Source of the DNA: Streptomyces umbrinus
GTDB taxonomy: Bacteria; Actinomycetota; Actinomycetes; Streptomycetales; Streptomycetaceae
Assembly: GCF_030817415.1 (NCBI RefSeq)
Contig: NZ_JAUSZI010000002.1
Span: 7,874,001 to 7,938,000 of the forward strand
Direction of reading: 5' to 3'
Length of the DNA: 64,000 bases
The notes under the pieces are model-generated. The model was not told the origin of the DNA. It worked only from the letters and a program-made list of their open reading frames with translations, and searched no databases. A program made the position numbers and the translations under genes. Below, in pieces: positions 50,800 through 58,915 of this stretch (position 1 is the first letter of the stretch; each line of letters opens with the position of its first letter).

Positions 50800-52068
50800 T
50801 TGGTTATCGGTGCGCAGGACGGGCCGGACGCAGCGGATGCACCGGACCCGCAGGACGGGCCGGACGCATCGGACGCACCGGACGCGCAGGACACGGCCAA
50901 GAGGCTGCGGGCGATCGGTGACGAGCTGTCGGACCGTTTCTACGAACGGGCCGACGTGGTACGGACGTTGCTGGTGACGCTGCTCGCCGGACAGCACTCG
51001 CTGGTGCTCGGCCCGCCCGGGACGGCGAAGTCCGAGCTGGCCCGGGAGCTCACGGGCAGGTTCGAGGGGGCGGCGTACTGGGAGATCCTGCTGTCGAAGT
51101 TCACCGCGCCGACGCGGATGTTCGGCCCCATCGACGTCGCCGCGCTGGCCAGGGGCGAGTACCGCCAGGTCTACGACGGCCGCGCCACGACCGCGCACAT
51201 CGCGTTCATCGACGAGATCTTCAAGTGCTCCACGGCGGCGCTGAACGAGACGCTGGGCTACCTCAACGAGCGGATCTACCACCCCGAGAGCGGCGGCGAG
51301 CCGATCCGCTGCCCCCTGATCGGGGCCATCACGGCGAGCAACGAACTGCCCAGCGGGGAGGACACGGCCGCGATCTACGACCGGCTGCTGGTGCGCATCG
51401 AGGTCGGCTACCTGGCGGACCCCTCGAACTTCGCCGCGCTGGTCCGCTCCGCCGTCAGCCGCCCGGCGGCACCGACCCGGACCACCGTCGAACTGGCCGC
51501 CTTGCAGCACGCCGTGACCGAAGCCGTCCCGGCCGTGGAGGTCCCCGACGTGATCGTGGACGCGGTGTGCACGCTGCGGGCCGCCCTGCGCCGCAAGGAA
51601 CTCGTCGCCTCCGACCGCCGCTGGCGGCAGGCGGTGGGCCTGCTCCAGGCGTCCGCGTACCTCGACGGCCGCCCGACGGTCGCCGAGACCGACCTTTCGG
51701 TGCTGACCCACGTGCTGTGGGACTCCCCGGCCGAGCGCCCGACCGTCGAACGCGAGGTGCTGCAACTGGTCAACCCCGACGCCAAGGAGGCCCTCGACCT
51801 GGCCGACGACATCGAGGAACTGGAGGCCCAACTCGACGCCATGGCAGGGCAGTCCCGCGAGGCGCTGAGCGAGTGGGTCATCAAGAAGGCCCACAACAAG
51901 CTCGCCATGGCGGGCAAGCGGCTGGAGACGCTGCGCGAGGAGGCCGCGGGCGCCGGCCGCTCGACCGCCGCCATCGACCGGGTCACCGGCCGCCAGCGCG
52001 CCGTCCGCGCCCGCGTCCTCACCGAGGCCCTCGGCATGGACGCGAGCATGGTGCAGGCGCAGCTCTGA
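50800..52068 (+). CDS. MoxR/RavA-type AAA+ ATPase
   Basis: A 422-residue ATPase. The start is a TTG at 50800 with AAGGAG seven bases upstream. Residues about 4-30 form a repeat of QDGPDAADAPDP. The AAA core has Walker A LGPPGTAKSELA, Walker B IAFIDEIFK, sensor 1 ITASNELP, and YDRLLVRIEVGYL. A C-terminal helical region (SEWVIKKAHNKLAMAGKRLE) follows. RavA/MoxR ATPases act as chaperones with a VWA-domain partner, which is the next gene. Client proteins are unknown; in E. coli RavA-ViaA affects respiratory complexes and aminoglycoside sensitivity. Confidence 0.9.
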   Translation: MVIGAQDGPDAADAPDPQDGPDASDAPDAQDTAKRLRAIGDELSDRFYERADVVRTLLVTLLAGQHSLVLGPPGTAKSELARELTGRFEGAAYWEILLSKFTAPTRMFGPIDVAALARGEYRQVYDGRATTAHIAFIDEIFKCSTAALNETLGYLNERIYHPESGGEPIRCPLIGAITASNELPSGEDTAAIYDRLLVRIEVGYLADPSNFAALVRSAVSRPAAPTRTTVELAALQHAVTEAVPAVEVPDVIVDAVCTLRAALRRKELVASDRRWRQAVGLLQASAYLDGRPTVAETDLSVLTHVLWDSPAERPTVEREVLQLVNPDAKEALDLADDIEELEAQLDAMAGQSREALSEWVIKKAHNKLAMAGKRLETLREEAAGAGRSTAAIDRVTGRQRAVRARVLTEALGMDASMVQAQL

Positions 52069-52096
52069 ACACCGGGGAGGGATGAGGACGACGGCC

Positions 52097-53821
52097 ATGG
52101 GTGAGACGCCGAGTGAGACGACGGGCGGGACACCGGGCACGCTCGACGAGCTGGCCCGCCGGGCCGGGAAGTGGCTGAGCCTGTCCGCCTCCGCTCCCGA
52201 GCGGCACACCGCGGCCGTGGTCGCGGACCGGTTCGACCGGATCACCTGGCGCGACACCTACGAGCAGTCGGCCGCACTGCGCGAGCTGGCCGAGGAGCTG
52301 AACGAGCGCCACGACCGCATCCACGACCACACTTACGGCCGCGCCCACGACCACACCCGAGACCACTCCCACGACCACACCACGGACCTCCTGACCGACG
52401 TGTTCCTGGCCGCCTACAAGGTCAACCCGCGCTTGCGTGAGCGCGCGGAGATGGACCCCTCCCGGCTGGCCAACCACCAGGTCATCACGTCATTGGCGGA
52501 GTCACCGGAGTTCGCCGAGCTGCGCCGGGAGACGGCCGGCGACCCCTACGCCGCCGCCATGGCCGTACTCGCCCAGGGCACCGCGCTGCGCCGGATGCTG
52601 GACCACTCCAGGGACGCCCAGGACAAGGCCGAGCAGGCGAGAAAGGCCCAGCAGGACGCCGAACACGCGGCAACCGCCGTCGCCGAGGCCCTCCAACAGG
52701 CAGCCGACGAGACCAGCGGGGCCGAGGGGGCCGACAAGGACGGCGCCCCGCCAACCCCGGCCGCCGCCGAAGCCGTACAACAAACGATCGAGGCAGCCGA
52801 AGCCTCCGAAGCCGCCGCGCAGCAGGCAGCCCAGGGCGCCGCTCAGGCCCTCGCGGCGGCAGCGCCCGGCATCCGGATCTCAGCTCGGAGCGCCGCGGCG
52901 AAGGCCGCCGAGGGCGCCCGCGCCGAGGCCGCGCTGATGCGGGCATGGGGTGTCGGCCCCGGCGAGCTGGAGCGGATGCCGTTCGACCAACGGGCCCGAC
53001 TCGCCGAGCGGTTGCGCACCAGCCGTCTCGCCGAGTGGGCCGAACTCATCGGCCGTTTCCGGCAGATGGCCGACGGTGAGCGTGCTCGCAAGGTCGAGAA
53101 CGCCACCGGCGAGCTGGTCGGCGTCACGCTCGGCAACGACCTCTCCCGCGTCATCCCCTCCGAGCTGGCGAATCTCGGACTGCCCGCGCTGCGTGCGGTG
53201 TTCGCCGCTCGCTACGCCGCCGGGGAGCTGATGCTCTACGACAGCCAGGGCGAGCAGACCACCGGCCGGGGCGCGATCATCGCGTGCGTGGACACCTCGC
53301 ACTCCATGTACGAGGCGGGGCCCGGCGGAATCACCCGGGAGGCGTGGGCCAAGGCGTGCACCCTGGCGTTGCTCGACCAGGCCCGGCACGCGGGGCGTGA
53401 CTTCGTCGGCATCCTGTTCTCCGCCGCCGACAAGCTCAAGGTGTTCCGCTTCCCGGCCGACCGGCCCGCCGACGTCGCCCAGGTCCTCGACTTCGCGGAG
53501 ACCTTCCTCGGCGGCGGCACCAGCTACCAGAGGCCGTTGTCGGCGGCGGGTGCTTTGCTGGAGGAGGAGTTCAACGACGCCGCCCGTATGCGCGGCGACA
53601 TCGTGATGCTCACCGACGACGACTGCGGTGTCACCGAGAAATGGATGCGCGGCTGGAACGACGCCAAGCACCGGTTGGGCTTCCGGGTCTTCGGCGTGGC
53701 CATCGGCGCCCCGCGCGTCGCGGAGGCCGACTCGGTCCTGGACGCCCTGTGCGACAACCTCCGTGCCATCGAGGACCTCACCGACGTCCACGCCGCCGCC
53801 GACCTCTTCCGCGTGATCTGA
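52097..53821 (+). CDS. VWA-domain protein, ViaA-like partner of AAA ATPase
   Basis: A 574-residue protein. Residues about 70-98 are histidine/aspartate-rich (HDHT and HDHTRDHSHD repeats), followed by an alanine/glutamate coiled-coil-like region (about 160-280). The C-terminal VWA domain starts near 395 with the metal-site motif CVDTSHSMYE and has FVGILFSAADKL and VMLTDDDCGV. It should bind Mg through the DxSxS site and work with the AAA ATPase encoded 28 bases upstream. The His-rich loop may bind metals. ATG at 52097 has GAGGA eight bases upstream; ATG 52082 has its SD too close. Confidence 0.88.
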   Translation: MGETPSETTGGTPGTLDELARRAGKWLSLSASAPERHTAAVVADRFDRITWRDTYEQSAALRELAEELNERHDRIHDHTYGRAHDHTRDHSHDHTTDLLTDVFLAAYKVNPRLRERAEMDPSRLANHQVITSLAESPEFAELRRETAGDPYAAAMAVLAQGTALRRMLDHSRDAQDKAEQARKAQQDAEHAATAVAEALQQAADETSGAEGADKDGAPPTPAAAEAVQQTIEAAEASEAAAQQAAQGAAQALAAAAPGIRISARSAAAKAAEGARAEAALMRAWGVGPGELERMPFDQRARLAERLRTSRLAEWAELIGRFRQMADGERARKVENATGELVGVTLGNDLSRVIPSELANLGLPALRAVFAARYAAGELMLYDSQGEQTTGRGAIIACVDTSHSMYEAGPGGITREAWAKACTLALLDQARHAGRDFVGILFSAADKLKVFRFPADRPADVAQVLDFAETFLGGGTSYQRPLSAAGALLEEEFNDAARMRGDIVMLTDDDCGVTEKWMRGWNDAKHRLGFRVFGVAIGAPRVAEADSVLDALCDNLRAIEDLTDVHAAADLFRVI

Positions 53822-53839
53822 CCGTCCTGGCCGGAGCCG

Positions 53840-54268
53840 TCAGGGACGGGCGTAGGGCCGGGTCAGGATCTCCATGTTGTGGCCGTCCGGGTCGGCGAAG
53901 TAGGCGCCGCGGCCGCCGAACAGGTCGTTGGTCCGGCCGGGTTCGGTGTGGCTGGGATCCGCGTAGTACGTGACCCCGAGCACCTCCAGACGGGCGATCA
54001 TGGCGTCGAACCGGGCGTCGGGCACGAGGAACGCGTAGTGCTGGGGCTGGATCGGCCCGTCCCCGAACTCGTAGTAGTCGAGGGTCACGCCGTTGCCGAG
54101 GTCGACGGGCAGGAAGGGCCCGAACGGGGGACTGACCTTCAGCTCCAGGACCGCGGCGAGGAACTCGGCCGACAGGTGCCGGTCCGTCGCGTAGACGACG
54201 GTGTGGTTCAACTGAGCTGTGGTCGTGGGCAGTTCGGAGGTGTACGGGTTCTGCTGGTCATGTGACAT
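53840..54268 (-). CDS. VOC-family (glyoxalase/bleomycin-resistance-like) protein
   Basis: A 142-residue vicinal-oxygen-chelate protein. The two beta-alpha-beta modules are seen as LNHTVVYATDRHLSAEFLAA with LDYYEFGDGPIQPQHYAFLV, and later RGAYFADPDGHNMEIL. The metal ligands would be the histidines in LNHTV and QHYAF and the glutamate in NMEIL. Members include metalloenzymes and drug-binding resistance proteins; the substrate is not known. ATG at 54268 is the first methionine. It converges on the VWA gene with 18 bases between the stops. Confidence 0.87.
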   Translation of the reverse strand: MSHDQQNPYTSELPTTTAQLNHTVVYATDRHLSAEFLAAVLELKVSPPFGPFLPVDLGNGVTLDYYEFGDGPIQPQHYAFLVPDARFDAMIARLEVLGVTYYADPSHTEPGRTNDLFGGRGAYFADPDGHNMEILTRPYARP

Positions 54269-54604
54269 CAGTGAGGTGTCTCCGGGTCTTTGGGTGCGGG
54301 TCTTTGGGTGCGCGCGTCGATGGGCGCGTGCGGACGCGCGTGGACGCTCTGGGAGATGGCGCGGTGCCCGCTCGGACGGCGCGCCTGCTGCAAAGACACG
54401 GAGAAAGGGCGGGGCTCTGGCCCGCCTCGCGCTCACGCCGAGGCCGGGAACCCCACTCGTGCATGGCCCAAGGCCGACCCGGCAGTCACCCGACCGACCT
54501 TAGTGTCGGGCCGGGGGCGGGGCAACGCGGTTTCTCGGCCGAGCCCCCCAGTGGGCTCCCACCTCTTACCGCGCTGCCCCGCCCCCCGTTCCACGAGCCC
54601 GGTG
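54269..54604. other. 336-bp intergenic region between VOC and M4 protease genes
   Basis: No gene is convincing. It contains GGGTCTTTGGGTGCG twice in a row with a 14-base period (54284-54312), just upstream of the VOC start, and a small GAGCCC/GGGCTC hairpin (54541-54558) that may help end the M4 protease transcript. GC-rich words such as GGGCGCG recur but form no clear array. Confidence 0.5.
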
Positions 54605-56248
54605 TCAGTTCACGGACACCGCCGACCAGGCCGCCCCCACCGCCCGGTACTCCGCGCTACCCGCCCCGTACAGATCCTTCGCCGCGCTCAGCGTGGCGAC
54701 CCGCGCGCCCGCGTACTTCGTCGACGACGTCATGTAGACCGTCAGCGCCCGGTACCAGATCGCGCCGAGCTTGGCCTTGCCGATGCCGGTCACCTTCGCG
54801 CCGTTGCAGGTCGTGCCGTTGTGGGCGACGCCGCCGATGGTCTTCGGGCCGCTGCCCTCCGCGAGCAGGTACGCGAAGTGGTTGGCGACGCCGGAGGAGT
54901 AGTGGACGTCCAGGTCACCGACCGTCGAGGTCCAGCAGTCCGCGGAGTTGCCGTCCTTGGAGGGCTGGTCCATGTAGCGCAGGGCGGAGCGGCCGAAGCC
55001 GGACTTCACGATCTTCTCGCCGATCCGCCAGTCCCCGGGGTCGGCGGGGTTCTTGGCGTAGAACTCCACCAGCGTGCCGAAGATGTCCGACGTCGCCTCG
55101 TTCAGACCGCCGGGCTCGCCCGAGTACGTCAGCGCGGCCGTCTTGGACGTCACGCCGTGGGACATCTCGTGCCCGGCCACGTCCAGGGACACCAGCGGTC
55201 CGAAGGTCTTCCCGTCACCGTCCCCGTACGTCATGCAGAAGCAACTGTCGTCCCAGAACGCGTTGTTGTACGCGCTGCCGTAGTGCACCCGGTTGAACGA
55301 GCCCTTGCCGTCGCCCGCGATGCCGGTGCGCTTGTGGACGTTCTTGTAGTAGTCCCAGGTGGTGTCGGTGCCGTACTGCGCGTCCACCGCCGCCGAGGCG
55401 CGGCTCGAAGTCGCCCCGGTTCCCCAGTGGTTGTCGGCGTCGGTGAGGACGGGTGCGGGGGCACGCTGGTAGCAGATGATGAGGATGCAGGAGTCCGTCT
55501 TGTTCTTGGTGTCGCCCGTGTATGTGTTTCCCCGTGTGGGGTCGGAGAGTCGGTACGTGGAACCGGACCGCGTCGTCTGCAGCGGGACCTTGCCGCTGTA
55601 GAGGGAACGGCCGTCGCCGGTGGCCGTCTCGATGCTGTCCCAGGCGTCGATCTGCTTGCCGGTCACCGCGTCGGTGAGGACCACGCGGGCGACGGGGTTG
55701 CCGAGCGAGTCCTTGCCCCCGGCCTCGGTGCGCCAGGCCAGCTTCGGAGTGCCGTGCAGGGCGTCAACGACCAACTGGGGCTTGGCGGTTATCTTGCGGA
55801 GCGTCTCGCCGACGTTCGCGAGACGCAGCGCAGCGGCGGCCAGGTCGGCGGCCTTCGGGGCGGACACCGACGGCGTGATGCTCGCGAGGGAGAGCGGACG
55901 AGTGGTGGCACGGTCGGTGGACCGGTAGGCACCGGCCGCCGTCATGTGGACCACGAAGTCGCCGCCCAGCACGGGGAGTTGGTGGTACGTCCGGTCGTAG
56001 CGCACATGCTGGGTGCCGTCCGCGTCGACGACCACGTCACGGGCCCTGGTGCCCTGCGCTGAGGTGAGGCCCAGCCGGGCGGCCTGGTCGGCGAGCACCG
56101 CCGCCGCGTTGCCGAGGACGGTGTCCCGGGTAGGTCCGTCGGCCGTCACCGCGCTCGGGGCCAGCGCCCCCGCCAGCAGAGTGGTGGCCGCCGCCGACAT
56201 ACCGACGGTGGCGAGGCGCGAGCCTCGGATGTGCCGTGTCCGACTCAT
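54605..56248 (-). CDS. Secreted M4-family zinc metalloprotease
   Basis: A 547-residue thermolysin-type protease. Signal peptide (RTRHIRGSRLATVGMSAAAT, then LLAGALAPSA), an FTP/PepSY-like propeptide (to about residue 215), and the peptidase domain. The zinc site is HEMSH at 360-364 with third ligand Glu384 in GGLNEATSD; GVTSKTAALTYSGEPG and the C-terminal GIGKAKLGAIWYRALTVYM are typical. The catalytic histidine is in DLDVHYSSGVANH. It probably degrades extracellular protein after autoprocessing. It is divergent from the gamma-glutamylcyclotransferase gene. Confidence 0.94.
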   Translation of the reverse strand: MSRTRHIRGSRLATVGMSAAATTLLAGALAPSAVTADGPTRDTVLGNAAAVLADQAARLGLTSAQGTRARDVVVDADGTQHVRYDRTYHQLPVLGGDFVVHMTAAGAYRSTDRATTRPLSLASITPSVSAPKAADLAAAALRLANVGETLRKITAKPQLVVDALHGTPKLAWRTEAGGKDSLGNPVARVVLTDAVTGKQIDAWDSIETATGDGRSLYSGKVPLQTTRSGSTYRLSDPTRGNTYTGDTKNKTDSCILIICYQRAPAPVLTDADNHWGTGATSSRASAAVDAQYGTDTTWDYYKNVHKRTGIAGDGKGSFNRVHYGSAYNNAFWDDSCFCMTYGDGDGKTFGPLVSLDVAGHEMSHGVTSKTAALTYSGEPGGLNEATSDIFGTLVEFYAKNPADPGDWRIGEKIVKSGFGRSALRYMDQPSKDGNSADCWTSTVGDLDVHYSSGVANHFAYLLAEGSGPKTIGGVAHNGTTCNGAKVTGIGKAKLGAIWYRALTVYMTSSTKYAGARVATLSAAKDLYGAGSAEYRAVGAAWSAVSVN

Positions 56249-56475
56249 CGAACTCCTCGGGAAGGCACGCGAAACGCGTGGTGGTGGGGGGAGTGGGGAG
56301 TGGCTGGTGGGGGTGTCCGCACAGTTCTAGGTGGCCCGGACCTGGCATGTCCATAGCGGACTGCCGGGGGATGTGTGAGGGGTGAGAATCGTTTCTGCAA
56401 AGGTCAAAGGTCCGGGCACGCCAGGAGAGGCCGGCGGGAGCAAGCCCGGAGACGCTGGGGAGAGGAGACCACCGG

Positions 56476-56889
56476 GTGAGCGGCCGACTGCCCTTCTTCG
56501 TCTACGGGACCCTGCGCCCCGGCGAGCACAACCACGACCTCTTCCTGCGCGGCCGTACGCGCTCGGAGGTGCCGGGACGACTCACCGGCGCGGTGCTCTA
56601 CGAGGGGCCGGGCTACCCGTACGCCGTCGAGGAACCCGGCGGCGTGGTGTGCGGGGAACTGGTCACGGCCGACCCCGACCAGTACGGCCAACTCCTCGGC
56701 GCCCTCGACCGGTTGGAGGAGTACGCCCCGGGCGACCCCGCCAACCTCTACGAGCGCGTGGCCAGAGAGGTGACCCGCGAGGACGGCACGGACGTACGGG
56801 CCTGGGTGTACGTGGCGGCCCCGTCGGTCGCGGCGGCGCTGCGGGCGCGGGGCAGGCGCATCGACGGGGGCGACTGGCGGACGCGCTGA
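56476..56889 (+). CDS. Gamma-glutamylcyclotransferase-like protein
   Basis: A 137-residue GGCT/AIG2-fold protein. The substrate loop FVYGTLRPGEHNHDL is at the N-terminus, the likely catalytic glutamate is in ALDRLEEYAPGDP, and LYERVAREV with AWVYVAA completes the fold. It may cyclise gamma-glutamyl amines to pyroglutamate or act in gamma-glutamyl metabolite turnover. GTG at 56476 has a GGGGAGAGGAG region upstream. It converges on the SpoIIE phosphatase gene; repeats of CGAGCTCCCAGCTC (56938-56965) lie between them. Confidence 0.85.
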   Translation: MSGRLPFFVYGTLRPGEHNHDLFLRGRTRSEVPGRLTGAVLYEGPGYPYAVEEPGGVVCGELVTADPDQYGQLLGALDRLEEYAPGDPANLYERVAREVTREDGTDVRAWVYVAAPSVAAALRARGRRIDGGDWRTR

Positions 56890-56937
56890 GGCGGGGGATA
56901 TATGACGCGGAGAGGCCCGGGTCCAGGCTCTCGGCCC

Positions 56938-56965
56938 CGAGCTCCCAGCTCCGAGCTCCCAGCTC
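56938..56965. repeat. 14-bp tandem repeat at the 3' end of the phosphatase gene
   Basis: CGAGCTCCCAGCTC occurs twice in direct succession (56938-56951 and 56952-56965). Degenerate CAGCCC and CGAGCCC words continue to 57010, into the last codons of the phosphatase gene, where they encode its LGLGAGAFGLGARAGG tail. The array sits in the gap between convergent genes. Confidence 0.7.
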
Positions 56966-56972
56966 CGAGCCC

Positions 56973-58751
56973 TCAGCCCCCAGCCCGAGCCCCGAGCCCG
57001 AAGGCCCCAGCTCCGAGGCCCAGCGGCCATCCCGACGTCGGACTCCAGGGACGCAGCCGCGCCGCCATCACCGCCACGTCGTCCTCCGCCGTGCCGCCCG
57101 GGACGAGGCCGGCCAGGAGGACGGCCAACTGGTCCTCCAGGGAGCCGTCGCTGGGGAGGCGCTGCCGGGTCAGGCGGCCCAGCCACTCGTCGACGTCCTG
57201 TTCGCGGCGCTCGACCAGGCCGTCGGTGTAGAGGAGCAGGGTCCGGTCGGGAGCGCAGCAGCCGGTGACCACCTCGTAGCCGCCGAACCCGGTGCCCAGG
57301 GGCGGGCCCACCGGCACGGGGAACAGGCCGACCCTGCCGTCGGCGTCCAGGATCGCGGGCGGCAGATGACCGGCGCTGGTGTAGAGGCACTCGCCGTTCT
57401 CCGGATCGGCCAGGACCAGCAGACAGGTGGCGGGACGGTCGGTGCCGGAGCGGGTGATCAGCTCGTCCAGGCGTTCCAGCACGGCGTGCGGTGGCAGGTC
57501 GTCGGCGGCCACGACCCGGAGCATCGCCCGGTAGTGGCTCATGGCCACCGCGGCCTCGACGCCGTGGCCCATCACATCGCCCATGGCGAGCAGCGTGCGA
57601 CGACGGGACACCGGTATGACGTCGTACCAGTCGCCGCCCACCAACGCGCTGTCCCCGGCGGGCAGATAGCGCGTGGCCACCTCGATCCCGGGGTGGGGGC
57701 AGGGCCCCTCGGCGAGCAGCGCGCGCTGGAGTTCCACCGCGATGCCGTGTTCGTGGGCATAGCGCTGGGCGTTGTCGAGGCCGATCGCGGCGCGCCCCAC
57801 CAGGTCCTGGGCCATCACCACGTCCTGGTGCTCGAAGGGCGGCGAGTCCCCGACCCTGACGAGCACGACCACTCCCATCAGATTGCCCCGGGCGGTCAGC
57901 GGCACGACCAGGTCGGAGTGGACACCGACCGCGCGATGGGCCGGGAAATGCTCCATGTCGGGTATGGAACGGCTCAGTTCCTCGGCGCTGAGCTGGTTCT
58001 CCACCACGGGACGGCCGCTGTCCAGGCAGCGCTGAACGCTCGACCCGTGCCGGTAGTGCAGCTGCTCGCCGACGGTCGCGCTGATCTCCACCAGATAGTC
58101 CTGGAGATGGGGCACGGCCGCGACCCCGGCCATCCGCAGCCGGACCGGACCGTGCCGCTCGGGCGGCGGACGGTGTGCGGGCGGCGGACGGTGTTCGGGG
58201 AGGTGCTCCGAGCCGTGCGGGGCCGGGTACCTCATCACCGCGGCCATGTCGGTGAGCTCCGAGGAGAGGAAGTCGGCCAGCTCGGCGCAGGTGTCGTCGA
58301 CGCGGAGCGTGGTACCGATGCGGGTGGCGGCGCGGTCCAGCAGAGCCAGCCGTTTCCGCACCCGCTCCAGCTCCCTGTGCTGATGCCGTACGCCGTTGAT
58401 CACCATGATGACCACGGCCACGCCCACGACGTCCCCGTCGGCCTCAAGGCGGTGGTACGCGCCGCGCCAGCTGTGGTGCTCCAGGCCCGCCCCGGAGAGC
58501 GTCACGCCGTCGTTGATGCCCTCGCGGGAACGCCCGTCGGCCAGCACCTCACGCAGTACGCCCTTGCCGCGACCGGTGAACGGCAGCACTTCCTCGACGG
58601 CCCGGCCCAGGTGTTCGTCGGCGGGCTTCCCGCTGAGGCGGGCCAGCGCCGGGTTGACGTACAGATAGCGGAGTTCGGGATCGAGGATGCCGACACAGGC
58701 GGGGGTCGCGTCCAGCACCCCCAGCAACAGTCCGTCACCCAGACGGTCCAT
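56973..58751 (-). CDS. PAS-GAF-SpoIIE serine phosphatase
   Basis: A 592-residue signalling protein. An N-terminal PAS domain (about 5-120; GVLDATPACVGILDPELRYL) is followed by a GAF domain (about 145-345; IGTTLRVDDTCAELADFLSS) and a C-terminal PP2C/SpoIIE phosphatase (about 360-570). The phosphatase has VGGDWYDVIPV, MGDVMGHGVEAAVAM, LYTSAGHLPPAIL and LLYTDGLVERRE, which hold the metal-binding aspartates. It probably dephosphorylates an anti-sigma-factor antagonist in response to a small ligand or redox cue. The C-terminus is a glycine-rich degenerate repeat. ATG at 58751 is inferred from the PAS start. Confidence 0.9.
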   Translation of the reverse strand: MDRLGDGLLLGVLDATPACVGILDPELRYLYVNPALARLSGKPADEHLGRAVEEVLPFTGRGKGVLREVLADGRSREGINDGVTLSGAGLEHHSWRGAYHRLEADGDVVGVAVVIMVINGVRHQHRELERVRKRLALLDRAATRIGTTLRVDDTCAELADFLSSELTDMAAVMRYPAPHGSEHLPEHRPPPAHRPPPERHGPVRLRMAGVAAVPHLQDYLVEISATVGEQLHYRHGSSVQRCLDSGRPVVENQLSAEELSRSIPDMEHFPAHRAVGVHSDLVVPLTARGNLMGVVVLVRVGDSPPFEHQDVVMAQDLVGRAAIGLDNAQRYAHEHGIAVELQRALLAEGPCPHPGIEVATRYLPAGDSALVGGDWYDVIPVSRRRTLLAMGDVMGHGVEAAVAMSHYRAMLRVVAADDLPPHAVLERLDELITRSGTDRPATCLLVLADPENGECLYTSAGHLPPAILDADGRVGLFPVPVGPPLGTGFGGYEVVTGCCAPDRTLLLYTDGLVERREQDVDEWLGRLTRQRLPSDGSLEDQLAVLLAGLVPGGTAEDDVAVMAARLRPWSPTSGWPLGLGAGAFGLGARAGG

Positions 58752-58835
58752 GAACCCATCCTGAACCGGGGCACGCACCCGCGCATGTCGGAGATACCCC
58801 GGGGCGGCATGCCCTTCAGGGGCCGCGCCCCTCCA

Positions 58836-58902
58836 GGGGCGCGGGGCTGTGTCGATATGCGGCTCCGCCGCGTGGGCGCGACCAGCCACAACGAACCCGC
58901 AC
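58836..58902. repeat. 67-bp dispersed repeat, copy 2
   Basis: 66 of 67 bases match 28987-29053. It lies just 3' of nasA and upstream of the SpoIIE phosphatase gene, both on the minus strand, the same placement as copy 1. The flank GGGGCCGCGCCCCTCCAGGGGCGCGGGG adds a local hairpin. Confidence 0.85.
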
Positions 58903-58915
58903 CGACCTACGAAGC

